NCBI GenBank assembly: GCA_003260075.1
Contig: QLIY01000397.1
Coordinates: 71,466 to 135,465, forward strand
Length of the DNA: 64,000 bases
Direction of reading: 5' to 3'
From: Phallusia mammillata
Lineage: Eukaryota; Chordata; Ascidiacea; Phlebobranchia; Ascidiidae
The translations under genes and the position numbers were made by a program. Positions 1 to 61,198 of this stretch are shown in pieces. The notes beneath the pieces are model-generated. The model saw nothing but the letters and a program-made list of their open reading frames with translations. It did not search any database and was not told the origin of the DNA. Each line of letters starts with the position of its first letter. Position 1 is the first letter of the stretch.

Positions 1-1040
1 AAAACTTTCAATAACATATAATCCTAACTGGACATGGAATTTGCTTTGTTAGATGAAATAACAGGTAACCCCAACTAAAATAAACAACTACCTGTACAAA
101 AACATACTACAGTATCTCTTGCAGTTTTTCATATCCTTTCAACCTGTTTCAACCTTGCAATAGGTGTTTACTGAGGCCCACGCTAGCATCATTGTACGGT
201 TTCCACTGGCATCACAGGTGGGCGAAATGTGCATGATTCACAACTACACATTCATTTGTGTTTTGGCTAAATAGTGATTGTATGCTGCAACGCATTAGTT
301 CATCGTTTGTCCGTGGATATCTATGGCTTACAAATAAATTGTGATTGCATAACGACGTATTGGGTAAATTTGAATTCATTCCCAAAATAAACAGGTTACG
401 TTACCAACAAGCACCGCGTAGAATGTAGCCTACTATAGTCCAGTGGTTCTTAACCAGGGACCATCAAAGTTTGAGAACCAACTGCTTTATTGTCTACACA
501 TAGACTAATCATTTGCATTAAAAAGGCTTTCACTGTTCCGTACTTTTGCTTAGCTTGGTTCTGCTATCAAAACATTTTTTCAAAGATACAAGTACGTTTT
601 GCTTGCAGCAATTTTTTTTAAATGCCCAAACCTTTGCGTGATCTTTTATCGTTTTTAGCTGTTATAGAGACCATCAAAGTTAAGAGATTGACACACTGAT
701 ATATTATGATCACTCTTAGAACACATTTTAATAGTTTCAGCAAAAGTAGGTGAGTCCAAGCAAAATTTTGCATTTCTTTTGCTAACTTAAATCATGACAA
801 AAATTGAACATACATAACAAAAGATTCGTCGCACTTGAGGCTCGTCAAATTAAAAAGCTGAGATTTGTTTTGTTTGTATTTCCTGTCTGACCACGTACCT
901 AGTCGTCCCATTAATAATGTACATGATCTATAGGTGTATACTTCTAGATTTAATGATTTGGTAGCCATGGAAAAAAAATGGCCTTTCTGTATATTCACAC
1001 ATAGTAGCAAAAAACACAAGAAAGAACAAGTGAAAGCAGT
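1..1040. other. Non-coding region downstream of UBFD1
   Basis: I see no gene. At 441-484 a small sequence starts CAGTGGTTCTTAACC and ends GTTTGAGAACCAACTG. These are hAT-like termini almost touching, perhaps an internally deleted element. The word GACCATCAAAGTT recurs at about 459 and 669. Confidence 0.4.
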
Positions 1041-1046
1041 TTTATT
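1041..1046 (-). terminator. Candidate UBFD1 poly(A) signal
   Basis: AATAAA on the minus strand, 86 nt beyond the UBFD1 stop, which is a normal spacing for a 3' end. Downstream sequence on that strand is T-rich. No transcript evidence is available here. Confidence 0.55.
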
Positions 1047-1131
1047 AGAATAAACGAACGTGAAAAAGTCAGCGAATCGCGCTAACTGTATAAAATGGCG
1101 GAAACCGAAGGATTGCACGAACGTAACTGCG

Positions 1132-1210
1132 TCAAAAAAGTTGCCACTGCCCCAGGATCAAGTCTTTGATTCCTTTTACGTATTGCGCTGGTACCCAGTA
1201 TATCCAATAC
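1132..1210 (-). CDS. UBFD1: UBFD1 exon 5 (stop codon)
   Basis: 79 nt. Acceptor TTATTCAG at 1211 upward. It encodes YWIYWVPAQYVKGIKDLILG, then QWQLF and TGA (1134-1132). The aromatic YW.YWVP motif and the WQ.F ending are hallmarks of the family. Confidence 0.93.
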
Positions 1211-3960
1211 CTGAATAAATAAAAATGTTACCAAAAACCTTCAAAAAAAATTTATTATGTTGATTGAAGCAGTAAATTTTAATCTAGCTACGTAAACATT
1301 TATAAAATACCGGCAAAAGAAGACTGAAGACAAAGCTTACTCGTAAACAAAACCAATAATCCAGTAAACTTGGCTATTTTGAGATATGACTTGCATTGGT
1401 ATATAACCTTTAAATTTTGTGAAAGAACAGACCATAATCGCAAAATTAACAGCAGGTAAAGTACCAAGGGTATGTTTTACTATTTGATAGTCGCAATAAA
1501 CATTGTGGTACAATCACACAGCATTGTACCTGCTTTGTTCCGTCGGGCCTCTCTGTAGCGCCAACATGTGGTATTCTTCATGACCGTGAATTGGTTCGGA
1601 TACAACTTGTTTGATGGACGTCATATTTACTTTGTCTGTGCGTTCTTTAGTTCCAATCCATACTTGATCAGATTCTAACTTGAACGTAAGACGAACCTGC
1701 GTTTAATAAACAAATTTTTTTCACACTTTTACGGAGCTGGCTTTTTATTTAATGCCCATTTTTAGTTCATAACATTGTAATGAAAAACAACAAGTCATAC
1801 ACTTTACTAAAATACTTCAACAGAACTTACTACATTTCTTTTAGAACAAACAAGTGAACATGGTTTAAGGAAAAATCATGAACAGTAAAACAAACTGTTT
1901 GCAAACCAAAAGGGTGTCTTTAAACATTTTGTTTGACACACACATATATTTTTTTGAAAAGGGAAGAAAATTTGTCTGCTTTGTTACCACATTTTTAACT
2001 TTGGGTCCTATATTGTTGTTTTTGTACAAGGTTCCTCACAAAAAGTTTCCACAAGATTTTTACCAGCAAAGCTAGAAATGCTCGAAAGAGTAATGTACAG
2101 AAATTTCAATTGCTCAATAAAATATTTCCACTACCTCACATTTTTAAAAATGTTTAATAATTTTATCGGTTTTAGGAACCTAGAGAGTCAAACGCACAAA
2201 ACATGCATATCACAATGCAATGTTACACAAAAAGTCCCACCTATGTAGGGCAAGTGCTGAAACTAAAGGGTCCCAAAGCGATAGGCACACCACAATAGCA
2301 TGTGGTTACTGTCCAAATGATTTTCAAAAGTTGTGATTTGATATGTTAGAAATATATATATATATCCATAATAGGGGGCTAGTAGGAAAACTGATAAAGC
2401 ATAATAGTCAAACACTACAATAGAAGTGTGAAAACTTATTCAACCAAATTAAATAAAAAAAGATTTTATGCATCATAAAAAGCTAGATGAGTGATTGACT
2501 AATTGTAGGAGAGGGGAAGCTTAAGGCCAAGTTAAACATACACACAGCCAAGCTGAAGAAAAAAACAACAAACACACTGAAATGTGACTATTTGAAACTG
2601 CTTATGTGTTGCCTTTTTGAGCATTTGCATTAACACAAACAGTTTAAACAATAAAGGTACTAATTCTGTGTTAATAAATACAGAAACCATTTAGGCAGTT
2701 CAGAATCCAACTAGGTTATTTCACCTTTTAACCTTTGACTTACAAAATGTGAGACATACAAGTTACAAAAGCTGTACCTTATGTCCATATTTGTTGACCA
2801 TTCCACACAAAGGAACTTCGGGTAAATTTTCATGGCCATTTTTGTATGCTGGCATTGCATCATCAGGAATGCCCCCATCTACTATCTACATACATTTGTT
2901 AATATTTTCAGTTAAAAACTGTAAAACAAGTTCTTGCACTTAAATACTTTGGCATGTGGCTTTTGTTTTGATAAAGGTTCTTTTTTGGGTTTCTCTTCCT
3001 CCGCTGAAGAAGAGGGTTTGTCACTTGCTTTAGTTGTTGCTAATATAACATCAGTAAGTTTTGACCCAACCAACATCATCTTGGATCCGTTCACTATTCC
3101 AGCTTCCGACAATTTTTGCTCATCTTTCACCAAACCTACAAGCAGCTATATTATAGCTTAACGAATTGAAGCAACTGAATTTGTGTTTATGCTTTGTTCC
3201 TTGTTTTACTTGCCATATTATTATGATGTCTTGTTATTATTGTTTGTGCTGGCATAAATGTACATTTAATACAGTTTAATTTATTTTTTTGAAGTCACAC
3301 ATATGTACATTTTGCAAAAAAAAAGCATCCAAGATAGGCAAACATCCATCACTATGACATTAATCCATATTTATTTTTTACATGAACTGAAAAGGTGTGT
3401 CAATCTTTTTGAAATGGGCTTCAATTGACTGCAATTTGACTAGGTTTACTCATAGCCACTTTTACATCAGTTACACACTTAGGTGCAAAGTGGAAACGCT
3501 AAAATGTTTTTGCAAACATTGTTTTATCAAAAGTTGATTAGATGAGATTATGTCCTGCAACAACTACAACATTTTGCAATAACTGGATCAACACCTTGTG
3601 CATTAAACATGACACATAGCTCGGCAGAAGATGTTTGCACAATACTACATTTGCATTTGGTATTATCAAAATCAATTTACAAGTTCACAAAATACCTTTG
3701 AACATCAACTTTTGCAGTGCAGGGGGAACTCCAGTTGTGTCATGTAAATGTGCTTTTAGATTTGCAATTGTGTCACTTGCGCTCCAGGAAATTTTAAGTT
3801 TTTGCTTGTTGAAAACTACAAGAAAGGATATGTTGTCTGCAACAGGAGTTTCTTTAATCTGCTTTGCATTGTTAGCCTCCGCTGCGTCTCCTTTTGTGGC
3901 TTCGACGTTATTTTCCGCTAAAGTTGTTTCTTCTGTGGTGGTCGTAGATGTTTCTTCCAT
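1132..3960 (-). CDS. UBFD1: UBFD1, ubiquitin-family domain-containing protein (5 exons)
   Basis: Spliced CDS in minus-strand order: 3960-3696, 3135-2948, 2885-2778, 1696-1530, 1210-1132. It totals 807 nt (268 residues plus TGA), and every junction is in phase with GT-AG borders. The product starts with an acidic, Thr/Glu-rich tail of about 45 residues. A ubiquitin-like fold follows, with VPPALQKLMFKG where human UBFD1 has a closely similar Leu-Pro-Pro stretch. Next comes a Lys/Glu-rich linker, then the C-terminal domain typical of UBFD1 (VRLTFKLESDQVWIGTKERT, then YWIYWVPAQYV, ending GQWQLF). Human UBFD1 is about 309 residues, so this copy is somewhat shorter at the N terminus. The family's role is poorly defined; links to ubiquitin handling and NF-kB signalling are reported for the human protein. 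Assignment rests on remembered family sequence along the whole length, so identity is strong and function is inferred. Confidence 0.93.
1530..1696 (-). CDS. UBFD1: UBFD1 exon 4
   Basis: 167 nt, phase 0 in and phase 2 out. It encodes VRLTFKLESDQVWIGTKERT, then VVSEPIHGHEEYHMLALQ, the most conserved block of UBFD1. Acceptor GCAG at 1697; donor GTACAA at 1529. Confidence 0.93.
1697..2777. other. UBFD1 intron 3
   Basis: 1081 nt without coding signal in either strand. It holds a short (AT)n tract at about 2352-2365. The other UBFD1 introns are 1211-1529, 2886-2947 and 3136-3695; I see nothing else in them. Confidence 0.7.
2778..2885 (-). CDS. UBFD1: UBFD1 exon 3
   Basis: 108 nt, phase 0 at both ends. 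It encodes IVDGGIPDDAMPAY through GMVNKYGHK, matching the start of the conserved UBFD1 C-terminal domain. The intron before it (2886-2947) is only 62 nt. I chose the acceptor ATGTAG over two nearby AGs because only it preserves phase and the family alignment. The donor GTACAG is weak. Confidence 0.88.
2948..3135 (-). CDS. UBFD1: UBFD1 exon 2
   Basis: 188 nt. The acceptor TGTAG completes the split Gly codon. The exon encodes GLVKDEQKLSEAGIVNGSK, then MMLVGSKLTDVI, which closes the ubiquitin-like fold. A Lys/Glu linker follows, ending at KPHAK. Donor GTATTT at 2947; phase 0 at the end. Confidence 0.92.
3696..3960 (-). CDS. UBFD1: UBFD1 exon 1 (start codon)
   Basis: 265 nt, ending in phase 1. 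ATG at 3960-3958 has A at -3 and G at +4. It encodes the acidic N terminus (METSTTTT-like, after MEE) and the first half of the ubiquitin-like domain through LQKLMFKG. The donor is GTATTT at 3695. Confidence 0.92.
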
Positions 3961-4225
3961 TTTATTACAAATGACTCGTGTTACTGTACATTACAAGCAA
4001 TACAAAAAATACCATTAATAAACGTTTGACAATTACAAGACAAAAACTGTGTTTACATGTCGCAAGTCGCGCAACTGCGCACGTGTGTTGTCGCATGTCG
4101 CGAACTTTTTCCAAACGCGACCAAGGAAGAAAGAGATGTTTTAGACATGATGAACTGTAAACAGTTATTAGAAATCTATGCAACAATTTTTACATAAATC
4201 ACTCAATCCAAGTGGAAAGTTTATA

Positions 4226-4287
4226 GTGCCCTTTCCAAACCATGTCGTGGGGACTAGAATTAAAATTGTTAACGAAAGAAAGGGCAC
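4226..4287. repeat. Foldback with perfect 10-bp arms
   Basis: GTGCCCTTTC at 4226-4235 is inverted as GAAAGGGCAC at 4278-4287, 42 nt apart. It could be a tiny MITE or a hairpin. Its position is about 270 bp upstream of the UBFD1 start. Confidence 0.5.
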
Positions 4288-5091
4288 CTTTACGTACTCG
4301 AATTTTTATTAGTGTTTCAGCATTCAAATGTACCAGTTGATATTGCATCGCCTGTAAATGTAAATATTACAACAACAGTAACACATTTTAAGTTCGCCTC
4401 CTTCGCCACCGATTTTTCACGGGTCGTTGCACGATGCACCAAGGATATTAAAAAGCTTTCAAAAGGCCCACCAAAACAAATAACAATGTGACATGGCAAC
4501 TTTAAAAGCATATTTTATTATCCAATACGATATGCTGACTACTAAGCCTCCGAAAGGTTTATGTTTATTTTATGAAGACCACACGACGCCTTTTGTCGCT
4601 GGTTTCAATTTAAACACACAATGCCATATTTTTATTCAAAGAGTGTATTTCTCCTAAAAATTACTCGTAAAGCAACCGAGGCCTTCGGGGGTAGTTTCTC
4701 TCAATGGACACTGAAATTGAAAGGTAAATTCCGAAAACAACCGGATTTGCATATGACGTGAATTGCCACATTGCAGAATTACGGCTCCGACAAAATTTTC
4801 GTGACTATCAGTACCATGTTATGCAAGTACAACGTACCGGGGGTGCCCCTTATGATATGGTATGTTGTTGCTCGTAACAACAATTCAGCTTCGATGTTTA
4901 ATTTATTAATTAGCTTCAAACATTTTCTCCACAAAAGCAGGACAATTTCCCACGACAATCGCAGTCAATTAGTTCACCAACTTGACGAATGTGGTGCGTG
5001 GTACATTTTGAAAGATAACTGCGATACCACGGCGGCTGTCCACACCATATGCCAAAATCTGACCAGAAAAAAAAACGCCCAATATTTTTTC

Positions 5092-5305
5092 TCTTGACCC
5101 GATAAACTTATTGATATAAATTCGTTGTCTTTGAGCATTCGTTTGTCAGTCACATTTTCGTGTTTTACGTTAAGTGTGGTTAGGCCTTTGTCGGCACCCC
5201 CCCCCCCTCTTGACCCGATAAACTTATTGATATAAATTCGTTGTCTTTGAGCATCTTAGTCACATTTTCGTGTTTTACGTTAAGTGTGGTTAGGCCTTTG
5301 TCGGC
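5092..5305. repeat. Duplicated segment split by 11 C
   Basis: Copies 5092-5195 and 5208-5305 are nearly identical apart from a short deletion near the GAGCAT word. C run 5197-5207. The unit itself starts with C, so this equals 10 added C plus one native C. Confidence 0.85.
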
Positions 5306-7123
5306 GGTTTATGGTCAAATAAACCTGGGCAATCCATGGTCCGAGTGCTGTGTGATGTGTGTACAGGTACCTGAAAGTCGTAAAAGTTAATCAGTTATTT
5401 TGTTGAAAATTTGCCTTAAAAGGTTTTGTTTGGAAATCAAGGGCAATTCGGTAGCAATATTTCAACACAAATCATGGCAAACGTTTCAAATAAGACGCAA
5501 CAGACCTATTCTTTTTCGTTAGTTCGATCACAATATGTAACCACCTGATTCAGTGTGGCGCCTTTAATTGGCCTGGCGTAGCCTGCTGTGATTCAATCAC
5601 AATACGAATGATAGCTTAGGCTTACTTCAGACAAATGTGGCGATTACCGGCTTAAGCTGTAAATACTGTTTATTTAAAATGATTTTACCTGTTGTCAAAT
5701 AAATCATTAATGAGATATGAAGTACACATACGACTTGACGTAAGCATGTTAGCAAGCTTTGGTCATTTGCCACTACACCATCTAACGGAAAGCATTACTC
5801 CACAGTCGGCAACTAAACTGCGCTATAGACGTGCTATGTTGTCGACGCTGAACTATAATATATTAAAACATACGAGTTTAAGAAACATCTCAGTTTAAAC
5901 ACATGTAGCACTTATTTGATTGTTGCATGCAAAAAAACTATTTTAAACTAAGTTATCTACGCGTACAAACTTGCAAAGTTGGTAACTTTAGTGGTGATTA
6001 GGCTAAAATAGTTTTTCTATCAGCGGAAGTTTAAACTATTCGGCGTACGAACCAAATATACTACGACTTGTTTGTTTTTGGTAATGAGCATTTACCAGCA
6101 ATACAAAAAAGGTCGCAATAAAATCAAGAAAGCCGGCGAAAAGCGAAAGAGAGCGCCGGGGAGGGTTGATTGAATTCCGATTGATCGCCAAGAGCTTCAT
6201 TTGTGACGTAACAGCGGTAGAGCGAGCGTCAACAACGCGAGCAATTCGCGTGCGCAGGTCGACCACGGCAGTTGAGTAGCTGCGTTGCTCGACGGAGGTA
6301 ATCCCTGTAGACGTGTAGGTTGCAGTTCAAACTTGCTGTTAAGTCAATAATCAAATGCGGACTGTTAACTTGAAGTGCTTATTTAGTAAAGTTGACGCAG
6401 TGGGTATTAAAAAGGCAGCGAAAATGTTTGGTCGGATCGGTTTTGTTCCTAAACGAAGCCCGATGTTTTAGTAAGGGAATTGCGGGAAATGGTCAAGCAC
6501 TCAAAGGGCTAACGCATGCCGCAAATGGCCGCGCTGTTGGCTGAAGTGGTTACGTTTTATTTGATTTCTTATCTATTGTTTTGTTGTGGTATTTCAACCA
6601 TTGTGCTCCTCAATGGTAATGAAGTTTTAGAAAGCAATTGCCTTTTCGTTCTTGTGTGACCTTTCACACCTACTGCACATGGTATTTAGTTTGTTTGTTC
6701 ATGCAAAGTTGGAAATACTTGTTGTTTTTATTTGAAAATCAATGACCCACACTACTGGTGGCATTAATAAGCTGGGTTTCAATCAATTCGCAATGATTTT
6801 CACACAATACAGTTTCAGTAGGTTATTTTTGGTTACATTATTAAATAGTAATTGTCAAATATTAGTAATTTCATATCATGCCATGGCCTTTGCGTTGCAA
6901 AAACAATATGAAAATACCTTTTCATTGCCTGAGTTTAAAGCACTGTGTAGCATTTATACATAATTTAGTGATTTGTGCATGTCTGGTAAAGAGTTACACA
7001 ACCATAAACAATGTGGAAAATGCACATTGTTTTTCCACATGCAAAATATCTAAGGATTTTCTTTGTTATTAGATTGAACAGTAGATTATTACAAAACAAA
7101 TTTTATGAGGTGTTTCATCTATT

Positions 7124-7143
7124 ATGGAAGTGGATCTTACACA

Positions 7144-7147
<4 letters not shown>
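7124..7147 (+). promoter_or_regulatory. Candidate uORF overlapping the ErbB start
   Basis: A seven-codon frame (MEVDLTQ) ends in TGA at 7145-7147, sharing two bases with the candidate ErbB ATG at 7144. It would matter only if the mature 5'UTR reaches this far. Possible acceptor-like AGs at 7071-7072 and 7080-7081 could mark a UTR exon or trans-splice boundary. Confidence 0.3.
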
Positions 7148-57596
<50,449 letters not shown>

Positions 57597-59713
57597 TGCC
57601 CGTCAAATACAAGCAAAACATTACGAGGTGTTTGCAGCTAATGTGCTGCCATAGGATTCTAGCCACGAGTTCCATTGAAATATCTGGGATATGGAAAAGT
57701 CTATTGTGGATTAACAAATCTGTTATAACTTCTATTTGCAGTCTCCTTGCCCAACTTGTCTTTAAATTGTCTATAAATGTAGAAAAAATACTTCTATTGT
57801 AACATACAACGTGAAATTGTCACAAAACCTTGCCCTGAATATCAATTTTTTCTCAATGTAAGGAGATATGTTAACCATCTATCACCGGTTCAAATGCTCG
57901 AGCCTTATTTGGTTTAGATTTTAGACTGTCCAAGGTAACTTTGAGCACCACCGATATTTCAGTGTTTCAGCTTTTTCGCAATTTCAGTGTTTCCAACAAT
58001 TTTTTTCTACTTTTCGTGGGCTTCGGATTTTTTTCTGTTGCACTCGTGCTTTTTTCCTTTGTTGTGCAATTGGTGTCTTGCTGGGTGCTCCGTTTGGTAT
58101 CAAGTGTTAATTTCGTACAGACGTGCAAATATTTGCATTTAAGTCAAACAATAAGCAGATAACGTTGCAACTTTTAAAGCGTTGAAGAAATTTTAAGGAA
58201 ACACTGCTTTTACCAAACAGAACATATTTCATCGTTGCATTTTTATGGACCTATCGGTTTTCTATTAGACCTTTTGTAATGGATGTAGCTATTTATAACC
58301 ACTGCATTATCAATTTTAAGTTTTGAGACTTGATACTCAACCCAGAGAGTTACCGTTTGACAATCCAACCCACGTGCGCATATCTTCTTCGTTTCGTTGC
58401 AATCTTTGGGTGCTGATTTTAGGCTTACTTGTTGGCAATTCAAGAGTGTCTGATTCACTTGTTCCATAACTAGATAATGCCGTATTGACAAATGCAGTTT
58501 TTATTCCTTCCAAAAATTGTCCACCATTTCTCACAACCTTTAAACACATTTTCGCAAAATACGCAATGCCACATAAACTTGGACAACAGTCATGCAACTA
58601 TACCTTAAGAGAAAATTATCTATAAATACGATTTTAAGTTTTTCCACGCATTTTAAAGACATTTTTAATTTGCAGCAACAAACTGCAACAAAACAAAACT
58701 CGTTTGCAAAACGGAGTTTGTCGATTTATTGTTTTACTCATTCATGTTTCCAAACCAATGTTCTAAGCAATGAAATTTGACACCAAGTGCGTGAGAAGAT
58801 ATTGCATGTTTTGTTCTCTATTTTTTTCGTTTTTATCTTGTCGCTTTCCACCCTTGACCGCATTGAGATTATCGTGCTGAGGGACTTTCCCTTCTAAGTG
58901 CAAGTTTGTTTGTTGTTTTTGCCTAATGTCCTTGGGCCAGAATCTTTTTTCTATACCAAGGCCTATTGAACCAGCTCTAAATAGGAAAAGCAATGTATTT
59001 TACAGCCCCGTTGTGGAATGTTGAATAGAATAATTCAGTATGTAAACTTAAAGAAAAAAATGATTTTATATACCAACCATGTTTTCCTCTCAAACACGGA
59101 TTTTTTTAAATTTCGACCGTGTTTTGTGATTTATTTTGCGTAGCCTAAATTGCCGCGGTGTCTTGCCTCTGTAGGTGATGTCCGTTTTAGTACATTGACT
59201 AAGGGTTACTTATTAAAATCAAATTTTCCGTTGTCAATTTTAGGTTTCTTGTAGAACGTCAATTAAACATTTCCTGCGCCCTCTTTTTCCAGAACTCCAA
59301 ATCACGACCTGCGGCAAAAAAAACAAGCGTACTACAAGAAAACCTATCCTGAATATTTCATTTTCTAGTCCATACTTGACTCTTAATTTTTTTAGTTGCA
59401 AAGTTCAAACCAAAATCGTGTGCCGAAAACTATTTCCTCGCATAAACCAATTATTTTCCAAGTTCCCAAATTTTGTGCTGCGCGCCTTGTCTCATTCGTG
59501 CTTTCATTGTAGTTTATTTCTTTCTATGTTTAGGTGTATATATTCCTCTCAAGTCTGTATATATATATCGTCCACAATTTTCTATCGGGCGTTTAATGCG
59601 TTGTTTTTGCATTTGTGTCTCTATCGTTGTTATATACATATATCTTGACCTGTTTTTGTTTTCATAGTTTCGTTGTCGTTTTGACTTCTTTTGTCGGGGT
59701 CAAGTTAAATAAA
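57597..59713 (+). other. Probable ErbB 3'UTR with AATAAA at 59708-59713
   Basis: The first plus-strand AATAAA I find after the stop is at 59708-59713, followed by T/GT-rich sequence, implying a 3'UTR of about 2.1 kb. An earlier, non-canonical site cannot be excluded. Within it, a minus-strand open frame at 58429-58597 is listed separately. Confidence 0.5.
58429..58597 (-). other. Unassigned exon-like open frame
   Basis: On the minus strand, acceptor-like TATAG is followed by an open frame containing CGIAYFAKMCLKVVRNGGQF, then LEGIKTAFVNTALSSYG. A strong donor GTAAGC follows at 58428. Composition looks more protein-like than most random frames here. I do not recognise a family, and no partner exon was found nearby. 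Confidence 0.2.
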
Positions 59714-59759
59714 GAGTAACTAACTCCTTTCTTGTTGGCAAACTTTGCTTACATACAAC

Positions 59760-59939
59760 CAGTGGTAGGTTTGAGCCGGTTCGCACCGGTTCTATAGAGC
59801 CGTCTCACGAAATTTTATGAGACCAGCGAACCAGTAATGCTAACCGGTTACTGCCAATCGACTTTTCGTAACAGATCTGGCTGAAAAATATGACTTTTGC
59901 GATAGAACCGGCTGACAAAAAACTTGGATCTCACCACTT
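59760..59939. mobile_element. hAT-superfamily MITE, TSD CATACAAC
   Basis: 180 bp. It starts CAGTGGTAGGTTTGAGCC and ends GGATCTCACCACTT. A perfect 8-bp duplication CATACAAC lies at 59752-59759 and 59940-59947. It is inserted about 45 bp after the candidate ErbB poly(A) signal. Same family as 55295-55475. Confidence 0.92.
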
Positions 59940-60137
59940 CATACAACATAATGTTACATTGACGTTGGAGGTTGTTATGGGTGGGTCAGTAAGTGACAAC
60001 ATCATTTATGTTATTTTTGTCCTACTTGAGATTAATTGTAAACTACCTATTCAAGCAAAAGCTGGTAAATCAAATTTAAAATATTTTCAAACCCTACAAA
60101 TCAAAAATGGGGCTGGCAGGCATTTGAACGGATGACT

Positions 60138-60686
60138 GTGTTGACAGAATGCACAGTACAGGCAGCAGAGGTGTACAGAGTCAAATTTTTTAGACTCCCA
60201 CTAAACTCCGGGTCCGAAAAAAATCGACTCCGGCTCCTGATAAATAGTGCAAAATCAGACTCTGACTTTCGATAATAAACTGGTGTAACAAACAATTGTC
60301 GTTGTAACAAACAACGAAGCAAAAAGAACGACGCATCCTGCTCCGGCAGATCTGAAAAAACGTAAACCGGCTCCCCCCCCCCAATGCACAGTACAGGCAG
60401 CAGAGGTGTACAGAGTCAAATTTTTTAGACCCTGACTCCACTCCGGGTCCGAAAAAATCGACTCCGGCTCCTGATAAATAGTGCAAAATCAGACTACGAC
60501 TTTCGATAATAATCCAGTGTAACAAACAACGAAGCAAAATGAACTACGCATCCTGCTCCGGCAGATTTGACAAAACGTAAACCGGCTCTGGTTAGACTCC
60601 GGCAAATATTGGGAAAATCCGGCTCCGGACACTGCGGTACTTCGGCTCGTGTACATCTCTGATAGACGGTGACATTCTGTCCACTG
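60138..60686. mobile_element. Probable MITE containing a 10-C duplication
   Basis: Imperfect inverted ends: GACAGAATGCACAG and CAGAGGTGTACAGAG on the left; GTGTACATCTCTG and GACATTCTGTCCACTG on the right. Rich in ACTCCGGCTCC. No clean target duplication. Its middle is doubled around the 10-C run at 60373-60382 (copies 60148-60372 and 60383-60590). Confidence 0.5.
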
Positions 60687-60906
60687 GCAAAATTTAACAA
60701 ATAGTAAAATACATCACGAGAATTTAATTAATTGTCAATTTATAAAATTAAATGGCAACTTTTATCAGGCCGATCCAAAAATACGTGGTCAAACTGAACA
60801 TGTACTATTCGACTTTTAACAACGAACTTTCTAAGTGTTTTTTGCTTTTGATCACGGTCAGTTGATTTCTATAGATTCGTTTTTAGGTTCAAGTTAAAAG
60901 TGACAT

Positions 60907-61191
60907 TTATGATATTTTTCATATATTTGATGATTAAAAGCAATATTTGCTTTGTGTATCTGCGGGGGTTTAGCTCTTGTACTACCGGTATCTTCTTTTG
61001 AGTTTGTTTGCGTTTTTTGAAGGTTAATTGTAAAACGATTGTTCCCCCCCCCCTTTATGATATTTTTCATATATTTGATGATTAAAAGCAATATTTGCTT
61101 TCTGTGTCTGCGGGGTTTAGCTCTTGTACTACCGGTATCTTCTTTTGAGTTTGTTTGCTTTTTTGATGATAAATTGTAAAACGATTGTTTG
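60907..61191. repeat. Duplicated segment split by 10 C
   Basis: Copies 60907-61043 and 61054-61191; C run 61044-61053. The matching start is TTTATGATATTTTTCATAT. Confidence 0.87.
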
Positions 61192-61198
61192 TTGTCCA

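Larger units (their letters stand above)
3961..7143. other. Intergenic region between divergent UBFD1 and ErbB
   Basis: About 3.2 kb between the two start codons if the upstream ErbB exon is used. It must hold the UBFD1 promoter and possibly the ErbB promoter, but I could not identify a convincing TATA box or initiator. It contains a short foldback (4226-4287), one copy of a dispersed 23-nt module (5558-5580) and one 10-C junction duplication (5092-5305). Open frames here are short and show no family resemblance. Confidence 0.6.

Noticed and set aside
2934..3161. Plus-strand frame over UBFD1 exon 2
   Set aside because: The minus strand carries the conserved UBFD1 protein; this is its antisense shadow.
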